The notes: a model not told the origin generated them from the sequence alone. Shown: positions 37,838 to 47,689, numbered from the stretch's first letter. The stretch: 64,000 nucleotides of DNA from Sinorhizobium sp. 8-89 (GCF_030124325.1 NZ_JASKLR010000001.1:584200-648199), one strand, 5' to 3'. Numbers and translations are program-made.

Positions 37838-37939
37838 TGCAGCGCCGCGCTTCGTTTCAGACGCACAAAGGACGCGGCAGAACTTTGAATTGCTGCATGT
37901 TTTATCCTTAAATCGCCTCCGATTTAAGGAAACATGCAG
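37838..37939 (-). repeat. RIME1-type mosaic palindromic repeat, copy D (inverted)
   Basis: The inverted element has CTGCAGCGCCGCG, the right palindrome with GACGCACAAAGG, CAGAACTTTGAATTGC and then the left palindrome TCCTTAAATCGCCTCCGATTTAAGGA, ending CATGCAG. It lies 24 bp upstream of the Atm1-type ABC transporter start. Confidence 0.8.
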
Positions 37940-37962
37940 CAGAACTGGAAACGGAACGAGAC

Positions 37963-39855
37963 GTGGCATCCCAAAACCAGAAAAAGACGGTTTCTGCCAG
38001 CACGAGCAATCCGTTAGAGACCATTGTGAACCTCTGGCCATACATGTGGCCGGCAGATCGCGCGGATCTGAAGTTGCGCGTCGTCTGGGCGACGGTGATC
38101 CTCGTGATCGCGAAGGTTGTCCTTATTCTCGTTCCTTACTTTTTCAAGTGGGCAACCGATGCCCTCAACAGCAGGCCGGACGCGCTGGCCTCTCTGCCGC
38201 AATTTTTGACCGGCGCGGTCATGCTGGTGCTCGCCTATAATCTTGCGCGTCTGCTGCAGGCGGGCCTGAACCAGTTGCGTGACGCATTGTTTGCGAGCGT
38301 GGGTCAGCACGCCGTGCGGCAACTCGCCTACAGAACCTTCGTCCACATGCATCAGCTTTCGCTCCGCTTTCATCTCGAGCGGCGCACGGGCGGGCTTTCG
38401 CGCATCATCGAGCGCGGAACCAAGGGCATCGAAACGATCGTCCGTTTTACGATCCTGAACAGCGTGCCGACGCTCATCGAGTTTCTGCTGACGGCGGTGA
38501 TCTTCTGGTGGGGTTACGGCTTCAGCTATCTCCTCGTGACGGCCGTGACGGTCTGGCTCTACATCTGGTTCACAGTGCGCGCCAGCGACTGGCGCATTGC
38601 CATCCGCCGTTCGATGAACGACAGCGACACCGATGCGAACACCAAGGCGATCGACTCGCTTCTCAACTTCGAAACCGTCAAGTATTTCGGCAACGAAGAG
38701 ATGGAAGCAAAGCGGTTCGACAGGTCGATGGAACGCTACGAACGCGCCGCGACCCAGGTCTGGACGTCGCTCGGCTGGCTGAACTTCGGCCAGGCGCTGA
38801 TCTTCGGCGCGGGCACCGCGGTCATGATGACGATATCGGCGCTCGCCGTACAGCGCGGCGACCAGACGATCGGTGATTTCGTCTTCGTCAACGCGATGCT
38901 GATCCAGCTTGCCATCCCGCTGAATTTCATCGGCTTCGTCTATCGCGAAATCCGGCAAGGCCTGACCGACATCGAGCACATGTTCGATCTGCTCGATGTT
39001 CAGGCGGAGGTCGTCGATAAGCCGGACGCGAAGGAGTTGATGATCGACAGGGGCGCGATCTCCTTCAGGGATGTGCATTTCGCCTACGATCCTGCCCGCC
39101 CCATCCTCAAGGGAATTTCCATTGACGTTCCCGCCGGCAAGACGGTGGCGGTCGTTGGACCGTCCGGAGCGGGCAAGTCTACATTGTCGCGGCTGCTTTA
39201 CCGCTTCTACGATGTTCAGGGGGGATCGATCACCGTTGACGGACAGGACGTTCGGGACGTGACGCAGAAAAGCCTGCGCGCGGTGATCGGCATGGTCCCG
39301 CAGGATACCGTGCTCTTCAACGATACGATCGCCTACAATATTCGCTACGGTCGCGTCGAGGCCTCCGACTCCGAGGTCGAGGCGGCTGCCGAGGCGGCGC
39401 AGATCGCAGGTTTCATCCGCAGCCTTCCGGAAGGGTTCCGGGCCATGGTCGGCGAACGCGGGCTGAAACTTTCAGGAGGCGAAAAGCAGCGCGTGGCGAT
39501 CGCGCGCACGATCCTTAAGGCGCCGCCGATTTTGATCCTCGATGAGGCGACATCCGCGCTCGATACCAAGACTGAGCAGGAAATTCAGGCGGCATTGGAC
39601 GTCGTGTCCCGCAACCGCACGACGCTCGTCATCGCCCACCGTCTGTCGACGGTCATTCACGCCGATGAGATCATCGTCCTCAAGGACGGTGTCATCGCGG
39701 AGCGTGGCACGCATGGGGAACTGATCGACCGCGACGGCCTTTACGCTTCCATGTGGAGCCGTCAGCGCGAGGCTACACAGGCGGAAGAGCAGTTGAAGCG
39801 GGTGCGCGAGCGCGACGACCTCGGTATCGTCGACCGAGGTCAGCCGGCTGCTTGA
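37963..39855 (+). CDS. Atm1/HMT1-type ABC exporter (ATP-binding and permease)
   Basis: The 630-aa half-transporter begins with six membrane helices (residues 40-320; WATVILVIAKVVLILVPYFFKWATDAL). The nucleotide-binding domain has Walker [10 protein letters not shown] at about 398, signature LSGGEKQR at about 503 and Walker B ILILDEATSALD at about 523. The N-terminal permease and FLHERRTGGLSRIIERG-like segment (HLERRTGGLSRIIERG) match the ABCB7/Atm1 heavy-metal branch, which in other bacteria exports glutathione-linked metal or sulfur species. It starts with GTG and GGAACGAG upstream. Glutathione-dependent metal detoxification is inferred. Confidence 0.9.
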   Translation: MASQNQKKTVSASTSNPLETIVNLWPYMWPADRADLKLRVVWATVILVIAKVVLILVPYFFKWATDALNSRPDALASLPQFLTGAVMLVLAYNLARLLQAGLNQLRDALFASVGQHAVRQLAYRTFVHMHQLSLRFHLERRTGGLSRIIERGTKGIETIVRFTILNSVPTLIEFLLTAVIFWWGYGFSYLLVTAVTVWLYIWFTVRASDWRIAIRRSMNDSDTDANTKAIDSLLNFETVKYFGNEEMEAKRFDRSMERYERAATQVWTSLGWLNFGQALIFGAGTAVMMTISALAVQRGDQTIGDFVFVNAMLIQLAIPLNFIGFVYREIRQGLTDIEHMFDLLDVQAEVVDKPDAKELMIDRGAISFRDVHFAYDPARPILKGISIDVPAGKTVAVVGPSGAGKSTLSRLLYRFYDVQGGSITVDGQDVRDVTQKSLRAVIGMVPQDTVLFNDTIAYNIRYGRVEASDSEVEAAAEAAQIAGFIRSLPEGFRAMVGERGLKLSGGEKQRVAIARTILKAPPILILDEATSALDTKTEQEIQAALDVVSRNRTTLVIAHRLSTVIHADEIIVLKDGVIAERGTHGELIDRDGLYASMWSRQREATQAEEQLKRVRERDDLGIVDRGQPAA

Positions 39856-39925
39856 CCATGACAGGTGAGTGCGCGACGCCATTTGTTTGCGGCTTCTACG
39901 TTGCCGGACTCCTGGATTCGCGCTA

Positions 39926-40027
39926 CTGCATGTTTCCCTAAATCGGGACCGATTTTGAGGATAAAACATGCAGCAATTCAAAGTGCTAAAGCGACCTTTG
40001 TGCGTCTGAAAAACGCACGTCGCTGTA
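39926..40027 (+). repeat. RIME1-type mosaic palindromic repeat, copy E
   Basis: A full copy: CTGCATG, left palindrome CCTAAATCGGGACCGATTTTGAGG, CAATTCAAAGTGCTAAAGCG and the right palindrome GTGCGTCTGAAAAACGCAC ending GCTGTAA. It lies about 35 bp upstream of the psd start. Confidence 0.75.
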
Positions 40028-40061
40028 AGTCACCTTCCACGTCAAATCTGGAGTAGAGTTC

Positions 40062-40760
40062 ATGAGCTTGGTCAACACGGTGCGTAACACGCTCGTTCCG
40101 GTGCACAAGGAAGGTTATCGCTTCATCGCGATTTTCTTCGTTGTGTCGCTGGTGCTTGGCTTGCTGTGGGAGCCGCTGATGTGGATCGGCTTCCTGTTGA
40201 CCGCTTGGTGCGCCTATTTCTTCCGCGATCCCGAGCGCATGACACCGATCGACGACGATCTTGTCATCAGCCCGGCCGACGGTCGCGTCTCCTCGATTGC
40301 GGTCGTCACACCGCCGGATGAATTGGGCTTGGGATCGACGCCGATGCTCCGCATTTCGGTTTTCATGAACGTCTTCAACTGCCATGTGAACCGCGCGCCG
40401 ATGAGCGGGTCCGTGCGCCGCATCGCCTATCGAGCCGGCAAGTTCGTGAACGCAGAACTCGACAAGGCAAGCCACGAGAACGAACGCAATGGCCTTGTCA
40501 TCGAGACGAAGCACGGCGAAATTGGTGTAGTCCAGATTGCCGGGCTGGTGGCGCGGCGCATTCTCTGCTGGACGGCGGAAAACGCGCCGCTTGAAGCGGG
40601 CGAGCGTTTCGGTCTCATCCGATTCGGCTCCCGGCTCGACGTATTTCTGCCGGAAGGGGCCGAGCCGCGCGTCAGCCTCGGCCAGACAGCAGTCGCCGGC
40701 GAAACGGTGCTTGCTGAATTCGGCTCCGCGAAGGGGCCGGTCATCAGCCGCCGGGCATAA
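40062..40760 (+). CDS. psd: Phosphatidylserine decarboxylase proenzyme
   Basis: The 232-aa proenzyme makes phosphatidylethanolamine from phosphatidylserine. It cuts itself at a Gly-Ser bond ([12 protein letters not shown], Ser at about 190) to create the pyruvoyl group. The N-terminal half has helices ([29 protein letters not shown]) and [11 protein letters not shown], typical of the short bacterial Psd. pssA follows 9 bp later with its own ribosome site, so both steps of PE synthesis are co-transcribed. In S. meliloti PE is needed for normal growth and symbiosis. Confidence 0.95.
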   Translation: MSLVNTVRNTLVPVHKEGYRFIAIFFVVSLVLGLLWEPLMWIGFLLTAWCAYFFRDPERMTPIDDDLVISPADGRVSSIAVVTPPDELGLGSTPMLRISVFMNVFNCHVNRAPMSGSVRRIAYRAGKFVNAELDKASHENERNGLVIETKHGEIGVVQIAGLVARRILCWTAENAPLEAGERFGLIRFGSRLDVFLPEGAEPRVSLGQTAVAGETVLAEFGSAKGPVISRRA

Positions 40761-40769
40761 GGAGCGATC

Positions 40770-41642
40770 ATGGAAGAGCCTCAGCAGGAAAAGCCGACAG
40801 AAGCAGTGCAACCGGCCGCGGAGGGTGAGGGATCGAACGACAAGGCGCGCGGGCCGCGTCTGCGCGAAATTCCGCTGCGTCTGATGATCCCCAACATGAT
40901 CACTGTGCTGGCGATCTGCGCCGGCCTTTCCGGCATCCGGCTTGCCTTCGAGAACCGCGTCGAGCTTGCCGTCGCCATGGTGCTGTTCGCAGCGTTCCTC
41001 GACGGTATCGACGGACGGGTCGCCCGCCTGCTCAAGGCGACGTCGAGCTTCGGCGGCCAGATGGATTCGCTTGCGGACATCATCAATTTCGGCGTCGCTC
41101 CGGCACTGGTTCTTTACGTTTTCGTGCTTGACCAGGCGCGGTCGATCGGCTGGATCGCCGCCTTGATCTACGCGATCGCCACAGGGTTGCGGCTGGCGCG
41201 CTTCAACGTCATGGCCGAGCGCCAGGTCAAGGCATCCTGGCAGTCTGAATACTTCGTCGGCGTTCCGGCGCCGGCGGGGGCCATGTTGGTGCTGTTGCCG
41301 GTCTATCTCGGTCTGCTCGGCCTTGCGCCGGAGCGGCTGTTCGCGCTCATCGCGGCCGCCTATACGGTGCTCATAGCCTTCCTTCTCGTCAGCCGCTTGC
41401 CGGTCTGGTCCGGCAAGTCGGAGAACAGCCGTCTGCGCCGCGATCTCGTCCTGCCGGCCATTCTCGTTGTTGTCTTTTACGTCGCGACGCTGATGACCTA
41501 TACTTGGGAAACGATGGTGGTGACGGCGCTCGCCTATCTGATCAGCCTGCCCTTCGGCGCGCGCTCCTGGCAGCGCAAATATGGCGACTGGCCGGCCCAT
41601 CCGGCGCAGGGAGGCGATGGGCTGCCCGGCGACAACGATTAA
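40770..41642 (+). CDS. pssA: CDP-diacylglycerol--serine O-phosphatidyltransferase
   Basis: The 290-aa membrane enzyme makes phosphatidylserine. The CDP-alcohol phosphotransferase motif is DGIDGRVARLLKATSSFGGQMDSLAD at about residues 82-107 (Asp-Gly...Asp-Gly...Ala-Arg, then Gly...Asp...Asp). About eight membrane helices follow. AAGGAGCG lies upstream of the ATG. It completes the psd-pssA pair and is closed by a strong terminator 26 bp after its stop. It belongs to the bacterial type II enzyme family. Confidence 0.95.
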   Translation: MEEPQQEKPTEAVQPAAEGEGSNDKARGPRLREIPLRLMIPNMITVLAICAGLSGIRLAFENRVELAVAMVLFAAFLDGIDGRVARLLKATSSFGGQMDSLADIINFGVAPALVLYVFVLDQARSIGWIAALIYAIATGLRLARFNVMAERQVKASWQSEYFVGVPAPAGAMLVLLPVYLGLLGLAPERLFALIAAAYTVLIAFLLVSRLPVWSGKSENSRLRRDLVLPAILVVVFYVATLMTYTWETMVVTALAYLISLPFGARSWQRKYGDWPAHPAQGGDGLPGDND

Positions 41643-41667
41643 AGACAAGCCTCGCCATGAAAGAAGA

Positions 41668-41702
41668 AAGCCACCGCGGATCACCGTGGTGGCTTGATTT
41701 TT
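41668..41702 (+). terminator. Strong rho-independent terminator after pssA
   Basis: Twelve-bp arms AAGCCACCGCGG / CCGTGGTGGCTT (one G-T wobble) close an ATCA loop and are followed by GATTTTT, all 26 bp past pssA. This is the clearest intrinsic terminator in the window. Confidence 0.85.
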
Positions 41703-41718
41703 GGCTTCGGTTGCCGGA

Positions 41719-41740
41719 GCGTTTCAAAACATTGAAACGC
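41719..41740 (-). terminator. Hairpin after the SDR gene
   Basis: Arms GCGTTTCAA / TTGAAACGC (9 bp) close an AACA loop, about 30 bp past the stop of the minus-strand SDR gene. It resembles the TTTCA part of the second repeat family. Confidence 0.45.
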
Positions 41741-41768
41741 CATAACGCTTCAAGACCCGGATTCCGGA

Positions 41769-42509
41769 TTACTCCGGCATCCGGTAATCGACGACCTTGT
41801 TCTCGCGGACGACGAAAAGTTTGCCGGTTTCGGTCTGGTCAGGCCCGAGAAGCGGCATCAGCGCGGCCGCGACTTCGGATGGATGTGGCACGGTTGCCGG
41901 ATCTTCACCGGGCATCGCCTGTGCCCGCATTGCGGTGCGCGTCGCTCCGGGATCGACGCTGAGAATTCGGAGCGGCAGTCGCTGTGTTTCGTGCGCCCAG
42001 GTGCGTGCCAGTGCCTCCACGGCCGCCTTGGACGCAGAGTAGGGGCCCCAGAAGGGCCTGCATTTGTGCGCGGCGCCGGAGGTGAGGATGAGCGCGCGGC
42101 CCGCATCGGATTTGACGAGCAACGGCTCGACCGACCGGATCAGCCGCCAGGTCGCGGTGACGTTGATCGTCATCACCTTTTCGAACACCTTGGCTTCGAC
42201 ATGACCGATGGGCGAAATCGTGCCGAGCACACCGGCATTGGCAACGAGGATATCGAGCTTGCCCCAACGCTCGTTGATCGCGCCTCCAAGCTTGTCGATC
42301 GCTGCCATATCCGCGAGGTCGAAGGGGACGAGCGTGGCCGACCCGCCAATCGCCTTGATGGCATCGTCCAGTTCTTCGAGACCGCCGACCGTGCGTGCGC
42401 AGGCGATGACGTGAGCGCCAGCCTTGGCAACTTCGAGGGCGGTGAAATAGCCGATACCGCGCGATGCACCGGTAACCAGGGCGACCCGGTCTTTCAGATT
42501 GGGCGTCAT
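41769..42509 (-). CDS. SDR family oxidoreductase
   Basis: The 246-aa short-chain dehydrogenase has the NAD(P) motif TGASRGIG at about residue 15, LVANAGVLG, the catalytic Ser in LTSGAAH and YSASK. Length fits classical SDRs. It follows purF by 10 bp on the same strand, which is its stable neighbour in rhizobial genomes; that could mean co-expression with purine synthesis or just operon position. Substrate unknown. Confidence 0.88.
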   Translation of the reverse strand: MTPNLKDRVALVTGASRGIGYFTALEVAKAGAHVIACARTVGGLEELDDAIKAIGGSATLVPFDLADMAAIDKLGGAINERWGKLDILVANAGVLGTISPIGHVEAKVFEKVMTINVTATWRLIRSVEPLLVKSDAGRALILTSGAAHKCRPFWGPYSASKAAVEALARTWAHETQRLPLRILSVDPGATRTAMRAQAMPGEDPATVPHPSEVAAALMPLLGPDQTETGKLFVVRENKVVDYRMPE

Positions 42510-42519
42510 TTTGTTGTCT

Positions 42520-44010
42520 TTATCCGTTGCTGGCGAGAACCGAGAGTTTGCGGACGTTGCTTGCGCCTTCCTGGTCGAGCAAGCGGGTCGGGTAGTCACC
42601 GGTGAAGTAATGATCGGTGAATTGCGGTGCCTTGGGATCGCGCGCAACACCGCCCACGGCTTGATAAAGCCCGTCGATCGACAGGAATTCAAGCGAGTCG
42701 GCGCCGATAAATCGGCACATGGAGGCGAGGTCGGCGTGTTGGTTGGCGAGCAACTTGTCGCGGTCCGGCGTATCGATTCCGTAGAAGTCCGGGTGGAAGA
42801 TCATCGGGCTTGCCACGCGGATATGCACTTCGCGTGCACCGGCGTCGCGGATCATCTGCACGATCTTGACCGACGTCGTCCCGCGCACGATGGAGTCATC
42901 GACGAGGACTACGCGCTTGTCCTTGATCATGGCGCGGTTGGCCGAATGCTTCAGCTTGACCCCGAACGCACGGATCTGCTGCGTCGGCTCGATGAAAGTC
43001 CGCCCGACATAATGGTTGCGGATGATGCCGTATTCGAACGGAATGCCGCTCTGCTGTGCATAACCGAGCGCGGCAGGAGTGCCGCCGTCGGGCACGGGAA
43101 CGACCACGTCCGCTTCGACGGGCGATTCCTTGGCGAGATTGACGCCCATGTTCTTGCGCGCCACATAGACGCTGCGGCCGCCGACGACCGAATCCGGGCG
43201 GGCGAAGTAGACATATTCAAAGAGGCAGAGTTTTTCAGGCTGCGTTGATTCCGGCTTGCATGCGTCGATCGAGATCGAGCCGTCCGGCTGGATTTCGCAA
43301 ATGACCACTTCGCCGTTCTCGACATCACGGATGTACTTGGCGCCGATGATGTCGAGCGCGCAGGTTTCCGAACAGAAGATCGGCTTGCCGTCGAGTTCGC
43401 CCATGACGAGGGGGCGGATACCGATCGGGTCGCGTGCGGCAATCAGCTTGGTGCGCGTCATCGCCAGCATCGAATAGCCGCCTTCCATCTGGCGGATGGC
43501 GTCGATGAAGCGATCGGAGGAGGAGGTCTGCTTGGAGCGGGCGATGAGGTGAAGGACGACTTCGGTGTCCGACGTCGACTGACATATCGCGCCGTCTGCA
43601 ATCAATTGGCGGCGGAGCGTCAGCCCATTGGTGAAGTTGCCGTTATGGGCGATGGCGATGCCGCCGACTTCAAGCTCGGCAAAGAGCGGCTGGACGTTGC
43701 GCAGCGCCACCTCGCCGGTCGTCGAGTAGCGCGTATGCCCGATGGAAATATAGCCCGGCAGCTTGGCCAGTGTTGCGGGGTCCGTATAGTGGTCTCCGAC
43801 GAGACCCATGCGCTTTTCGGTATAGAACTGCTTGCCGTCGAAGGTGACGATACCGGCCGCTTCCTGGCCGCGATGCTGGAGCGCGTGCAAGCCAAGTGCC
43901 GTCAGGGTGGCCGCATCCGGATGCCCGAGAATACCGAAGACCCCGCACTCTTCGTGCAGAGTGTCGCCATCGAGTTCGTCGTGGATTTCACTGGATCTGA
44001 GATCGGTCAT
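42520..44010 (-). CDS. purF: Amidophosphoribosyltransferase
   Basis: The 496-aa enzyme makes 5-phosphoribosylamine from PRPP and glutamine, the first step of purine synthesis. Residues 1-21 form a short propeptide; the catalytic N-terminal cysteine is C22 in HEECGVFGILGH. HALQHRGQEAAGIV is the glutaminase site and VVLVDDSIVRGTTS the PRPP loop. CLFEYVYFARPDS and the iron-sulfur-type cysteines are partly visible. ATG 44010 is preferred over an upstream ATG. It lies between cvpA (upstream) and an SDR gene (downstream). Confidence 0.96.
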   Translation of the reverse strand: MTDLRSSEIHDELDGDTLHEECGVFGILGHPDAATLTALGLHALQHRGQEAAGIVTFDGKQFYTEKRMGLVGDHYTDPATLAKLPGYISIGHTRYSTTGEVALRNVQPLFAELEVGGIAIAHNGNFTNGLTLRRQLIADGAICQSTSDTEVVLHLIARSKQTSSSDRFIDAIRQMEGGYSMLAMTRTKLIAARDPIGIRPLVMGELDGKPIFCSETCALDIIGAKYIRDVENGEVVICEIQPDGSISIDACKPESTQPEKLCLFEYVYFARPDSVVGGRSVYVARKNMGVNLAKESPVEADVVVPVPDGGTPAALGYAQQSGIPFEYGIIRNHYVGRTFIEPTQQIRAFGVKLKHSANRAMIKDKRVVLVDDSIVRGTTSVKIVQMIRDAGAREVHIRVASPMIFHPDFYGIDTPDRDKLLANQHADLASMCRFIGADSLEFLSIDGLYQAVGGVARDPKAPQFTDHYFTGDYPTRLLDQEGASNVRKLSVLASNG

Positions 44011-44111
44011 CACAAGTTCGCCTTTGCTCCATGCCGGTGCGCATATCGTGATCAGGCTGCCCGTCTTCAAGCAATCTTAGCCGAAAACACTAGCAAGCGT
44101 TATTCCAAATG

Positions 44112-44138
44112 GACAAAGCCCGCGCAGCGGGCCTTGTC
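44112..44138 (-). terminator. Hairpin between cvpA and purF
   Basis: On the minus strand, GACAAGGCCCG-CTGCG-CGGGCTTTGTC forms an 11-bp stem with one G-U pair, 18 bp past the cvpA stop. It may lower read-through into purF. Confidence 0.65.
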
Positions 44139-44155
44139 GCTAACTGATGTCTGTC

Positions 44156-44752
44156 TCAGCCGTTCGTCGGCGCATCCTCGACGGGGGGCTGTTCTGTCGT
44201 GCCCGGAGGGGTTTCGGGTTCGCCTTCGCCCGTCGCATCCTTGCCGCGAAGTCGGTCGAGGATTGTGGCGTCGGCCTCTTCCGGCAAAAGCGCGATCAGC
44301 CTGTTGCCGAGATTGTCGAGCAGCGGCTTCGACTTCGCCTGGGTTACCCAGATCGGCTGCTGCTGCGGCGCGACCAGCCAGTTGAAGAACAGCATGGCGA
44401 CGACGACAAGCAGGATGCCACGGGCGGCACCGAAGAGAAAGCCGAGCGTCCGGTCGAGCGCGCCGATGCGGCTGTCGATGATGAAATCGGCGATCCGCAT
44501 CGTAATGAAGGAAATGATGATCAGCGCGACCAGGAAGACAACGGCGGCCGAACCGATCATCGCGACCGTGTCGCTGCTCGTGTATTGCGAGGCATAGGGC
44601 AGCAGGTACGGATAGAGGAAATAGGCCGCTGCCGCCGCGCCGACCCAACTCGCGACCGACAGAACCTCGCGCGAGAATCCGCGGACCATGGCGAGGATGG
44701 CCGAAAACAGCGCGACGCCGAGAACGATACCATCGAGAATTGTAATGGGCAT
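44156..44752 (-). CDS. cvpA: CvpA family inner-membrane protein
   Basis: The 198-aa protein has four to five membrane helices (ITILDGIVLGVALFSAILAMVRGFSREV; VVFLVALIIISFITMRIADFII; GILLVVVAMLFFNWLV) and a Pro-rich, Glu-rich C-terminus from about residue 165. CvpA was named for colicin V production in E. coli; in most bacteria it sits next to purF. The ATG at 44752 has AAGGA upstream. It is placed between radA and purF. The exact role is unknown. Confidence 0.9.
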   Translation of the reverse strand: MPITILDGIVLGVALFSAILAMVRGFSREVLSVASWVGAAAAAYFLYPYLLPYASQYTSSDTVAMIGSAAVVFLVALIIISFITMRIADFIIDSRIGALDRTLGFLFGAARGILLVVVAMLFFNWLVAPQQQPIWVTQAKSKPLLDNLGNRLIALLPEEADATILDRLRGKDATGEGEPETPPGTTEQPPVEDAPTNG

Positions 44753-44861
44753 GTTGTCCTTACTCCGACCCCGTCTTGATCCGGGCCACACCAAGCTTAG
44801 CTGCCGTCGGTCCTGTCCGCACGCACTCTGAACATCTTTCCACGGCCAATCGTCGCCGAGG

Positions 44862-46268
44862 TCATTCGTCTTCGCCTTCCGCCTGCCTTAGGGCGCTCCG
44901 CGATCCGGCGATGCGCGCCACGAGATCCGGCAGGCTCTCCATCTCGCTCCACCGGCCGGCGCCGTTCTTCGGCAGTTCGGTCGATGCAGACGGCAATACG
45001 GCCTGGGAGAAACCGAGCTTCTCGGCTTCCTTAAGACGTTGGGCGGTATGCGCAACCGGCCGGATGGCGCCCGACAAGCTGACTTCGCCGAAATAGACGC
45101 AATCGGCCGGAAGGGCAAGCCCGGCCAGCGACGAAACCAGCGCGGAAGCAACTGCAAGGTCGGCCGCAGGTTCGGAAATACGAAAACCGCCGGCAATATT
45201 GAGATAAACGTCATGTTGGCCGAGGCGGACGCCGCAATGGGCTTCAAGCACCGCGAGGATCATTGAGAGACGCGCGGAGTCCCAGCCGACGACCGCACGG
45301 CGCGGTGTTCCGAGCGACGTCGGCGCGACGAGCGCCTGCACCTCCACCAGCACCGGCCGAGTTCCTTCCATGCCGGCAAACACGGCTGCTCCCGGCGACT
45401 TCTCGTTGCGTTCGCCGAGAAACAGCTCCGACGGATTGGCGACTTCGCGCAAGCCCTTGTCCGACATCTCGAACACGCCAATCTCGTCGGTCGGGCCAAA
45501 GCGGTTCTTGACCGTTCTGAGAATGCGGTAGTGATGTCCGCGATCCCCTTCGAAATAGAGCACGGCGTCAACCATGTGTTCGACCACGCGTGGGCCGGCG
45601 ATCTGGCCTTCCTTCGTCACGTGGCCGACGAGCACGACCGCCGCGCCGGTCTGTTTGGCAAAGCGGATCATCGCCTGCACGCCGGTGCGCACCTGGGTCA
45701 CTGTTCCGGGTGCCGAATCGACGATGTCGCTCCAGAGCGTCTGGATCGAATCGATGATGACGAGATCGGGGCGCTTGCCGTCGGCAAGCGTCGCCAGAAT
45801 GTCCTCGACATTGGTTTCTGCGGCAAGAAGCACGTCGCTGTCGGCTGCCCCAAGCCGTTGGGCGCGCAAACGCACCTGGGCGACGGCCTCCTCGCCCGAG
45901 ACATAAATGACGCGATGCTTGCGGCGGGAAAGGGCCGCGGCCGCCTGCATCAGCACGGTCGACTTGCCGATACCAGGGTCGCCGCCGACGAGCAATGCCG
46001 AGCCGCGCACGAAGCCGCCGCCGGTGACGCGGTCGAGTTCGGATATCCCCGTCTGGATACGCGGCGCGTCCTCGATCTCGCCGGAAAGCGTGGTGAGCGC
46101 GACCGGTCGTCCCTTCTTCGGCGCGCGCGAAGGGCCGCCGCCGATGCCCGCTGTCGGATCTTCCTCGATGATCGTGTTCCACTCGCCGCAGCCTTCGCAC
46201 TTGCCCGCCCAGCGGGAGTGAACGGTGCCGCAATTCTGACAGATGAACTGGGTGCGGGCTTTCGCCAT
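44862..46268 (-). CDS. radA: DNA repair protein RadA (Sms)
   Basis: The 468-aa protein processes recombination intermediates. It has a C4 zinc finger at the start (CQNCG...CEGCGEW), a RecA-like ATPase with Walker A GGDPGIGKST at about residue 95, the RadA-specific KNRFGPTDEIG at about 255, and a C-terminal Lon-protease-like domain (GGFRISEPAADLAVASALVSSL). All motifs are intact. It is 109 bp upstream of cvpA and 142 bp downstream of alr on the minus strand. Confidence 0.96.
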   Translation of the reverse strand: MAKARTQFICQNCGTVHSRWAGKCEGCGEWNTIIEEDPTAGIGGGPSRAPKKGRPVALTTLSGEIEDAPRIQTGISELDRVTGGGFVRGSALLVGGDPGIGKSTVLMQAAAALSRRKHRVIYVSGEEAVAQVRLRAQRLGAADSDVLLAAETNVEDILATLADGKRPDLVIIDSIQTLWSDIVDSAPGTVTQVRTGVQAMIRFAKQTGAAVVLVGHVTKEGQIAGPRVVEHMVDAVLYFEGDRGHHYRILRTVKNRFGPTDEIGVFEMSDKGLREVANPSELFLGERNEKSPGAAVFAGMEGTRPVLVEVQALVAPTSLGTPRRAVVGWDSARLSMILAVLEAHCGVRLGQHDVYLNIAGGFRISEPAADLAVASALVSSLAGLALPADCVYFGEVSLSGAIRPVAHTAQRLKEAEKLGFSQAVLPSASTELPKNGAGRWSEMESLPDLVARIAGSRSALRQAEGEDE

Positions 46269-46410
46269 CGAGACTAGCTTTCGGATATTCCGGGAGACTG
46301 CGAACGACGGTGGTTCCGAGAATCACCACCAGCGATCACATAATGCCGCGAAATTCGGCTTGAAAGTGTGTTTTTCGGCGACTGTCCGTCGACGCAGCGA
46401 CGCTCCGCGC

Positions 46411-47550
46411 TCAGGCACCGCCGATATAGGTTCGATGATAGCGATGCCCAAGGCTCGTCAGCAACTCGTAGCCGATCGTTCCGCCGGCGCGCGCGACGTC
46501 GTCTATCGCGATGTTGCGGCCGAAGAGCTCGATATAGTCGCCGGCGCGGACGGCCTTTTCCGGCAGGTCGGTAACGTCGAACAGGCTGAGGTCCATGGTT
46601 ACCCGGCCGACATGCGGCACCCGCCTGCCGTGAAGAAAACCAAAGGCGCCCGACGGCATGGATTGCCTGAGCGTCACACCGCCGCCGGAAACCGAACGAT
46701 GATATCCGTCGGCGTAGCCGATCGCGACCGTTGCGATGCGGCTGTCACGGGTGAAGCGCGCCGATGCGCCGTAGCTTGCCGTCGCGCCGGAGGGAACCGT
46801 GCGCACCTGGATGATGCGTGCTTCGGCCGTCACCACCGCCTTCATCGGGTTCACCGCTCCGTTCACTGCTTCGCCGCCATAGACGGCGATGCCCGGGCGA
46901 GTAAGATCGAAGTGGTAGTCCTTGCCGAGAAACACGCCGCCGGAATTGGCCAAGCTCGCGGGGATGCCCTCGAAGGCGGCCGCCGTCTCGCGAAAGCGGT
47001 CGAGCTGATAGACGTTCATCGGATGCTTCGGATCGTCGCCGCAGGCAAGATGGCTCATGATCAGCACCGGCGAGAAACTTGCCGGCCGCGCCGGGTCGTT
47101 GGCGAGCGCGACGGCTTCCTCGACCGACAGTCCAAGCCGGTTCATGCCGGTGTCGACGTGAAGCACGCACGGATGGTCGCCGCGCTCGGAAAGCGCCGCC
47201 ATGAAGACGGCGAGTTGCTCCTCCGAGTTGATGATCGGCACGAGGTCATTCTCGAAAAATAGCTTCTCGTTGCCTGGCCACATGCCGGCCAGAATGTAGA
47301 TGCGCCCGTCAGGGACTAGCGGGCGAAGCTCCACTCCTTCCTCCGCACTGGCAACGAAGAAGTCGCGTGCACCGGCGGCGTAAAGGGCGGGCGCTGCCTG
47401 CGCGATGCCGAGTCCGTAGGCGTTCGCCTTTAGCACGGCGGCCGCGCGAGCCTTGCCGGAGCGCTCGTTCATGGCGCGCCAGTTGTCGGCCAGCGCTGCG
47501 AAGTCGATGGTGAGCCTGCTGGAGGCGGAGAGGAATTCTGGACTGTGCAT
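46411..47550 (-). CDS. alr: Alanine racemase (PLP-dependent)
   Basis: The 379-aa enzyme makes D-alanine for peptidoglycan. The PLP lysine lies in AVLKANAYGLG at about residue 41. The second catalytic residue Tyr lies in TASYGASARF at about 270. The N-terminal TIM barrel and C-terminal beta domain are complete (VPHVGRVTMDLSLFDVTD; GYELLTSLGHRYHRTYIG). ATG 47550 is chosen; a start 33 bp upstream has no family residues. Its upstream side is divergent from an AraC gene. In other rhizobia alr is found close to dnaB and radA. Confidence 0.95.
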   Translation of the reverse strand: MHSPEFLSASSRLTIDFAALADNWRAMNERSGKARAAAVLKANAYGLGIAQAAPALYAAGARDFFVASAEEGVELRPLVPDGRIYILAGMWPGNEKLFFENDLVPIINSEEQLAVFMAALSERGDHPCVLHVDTGMNRLGLSVEEAVALANDPARPASFSPVLIMSHLACGDDPKHPMNVYQLDRFRETAAAFEGIPASLANSGGVFLGKDYHFDLTRPGIAVYGGEAVNGAVNPMKAVVTAEARIIQVRTVPSGATASYGASARFTRDSRIATVAIGYADGYHRSVSGGGVTLRQSMPSGAFGFLHGRRVPHVGRVTMDLSLFDVTDLPEKAVRAGDYIELFGRNIAIDDVARAGGTIGYELLTSLGHRYHRTYIGGA

Positions 47551-47689
47551 ACCGGACGCTCTGTGTGGTCGATGTTGCAGCAATACATCCTGGCGCCGAA
47601 GGTCGCAAACGGTCCCTCATCCGGCCGGGGACAAGAGCTCGAGCACTTTTGTGCAAGACGCGCAGCTCCGCTGCGGCTAACGTTGCTCG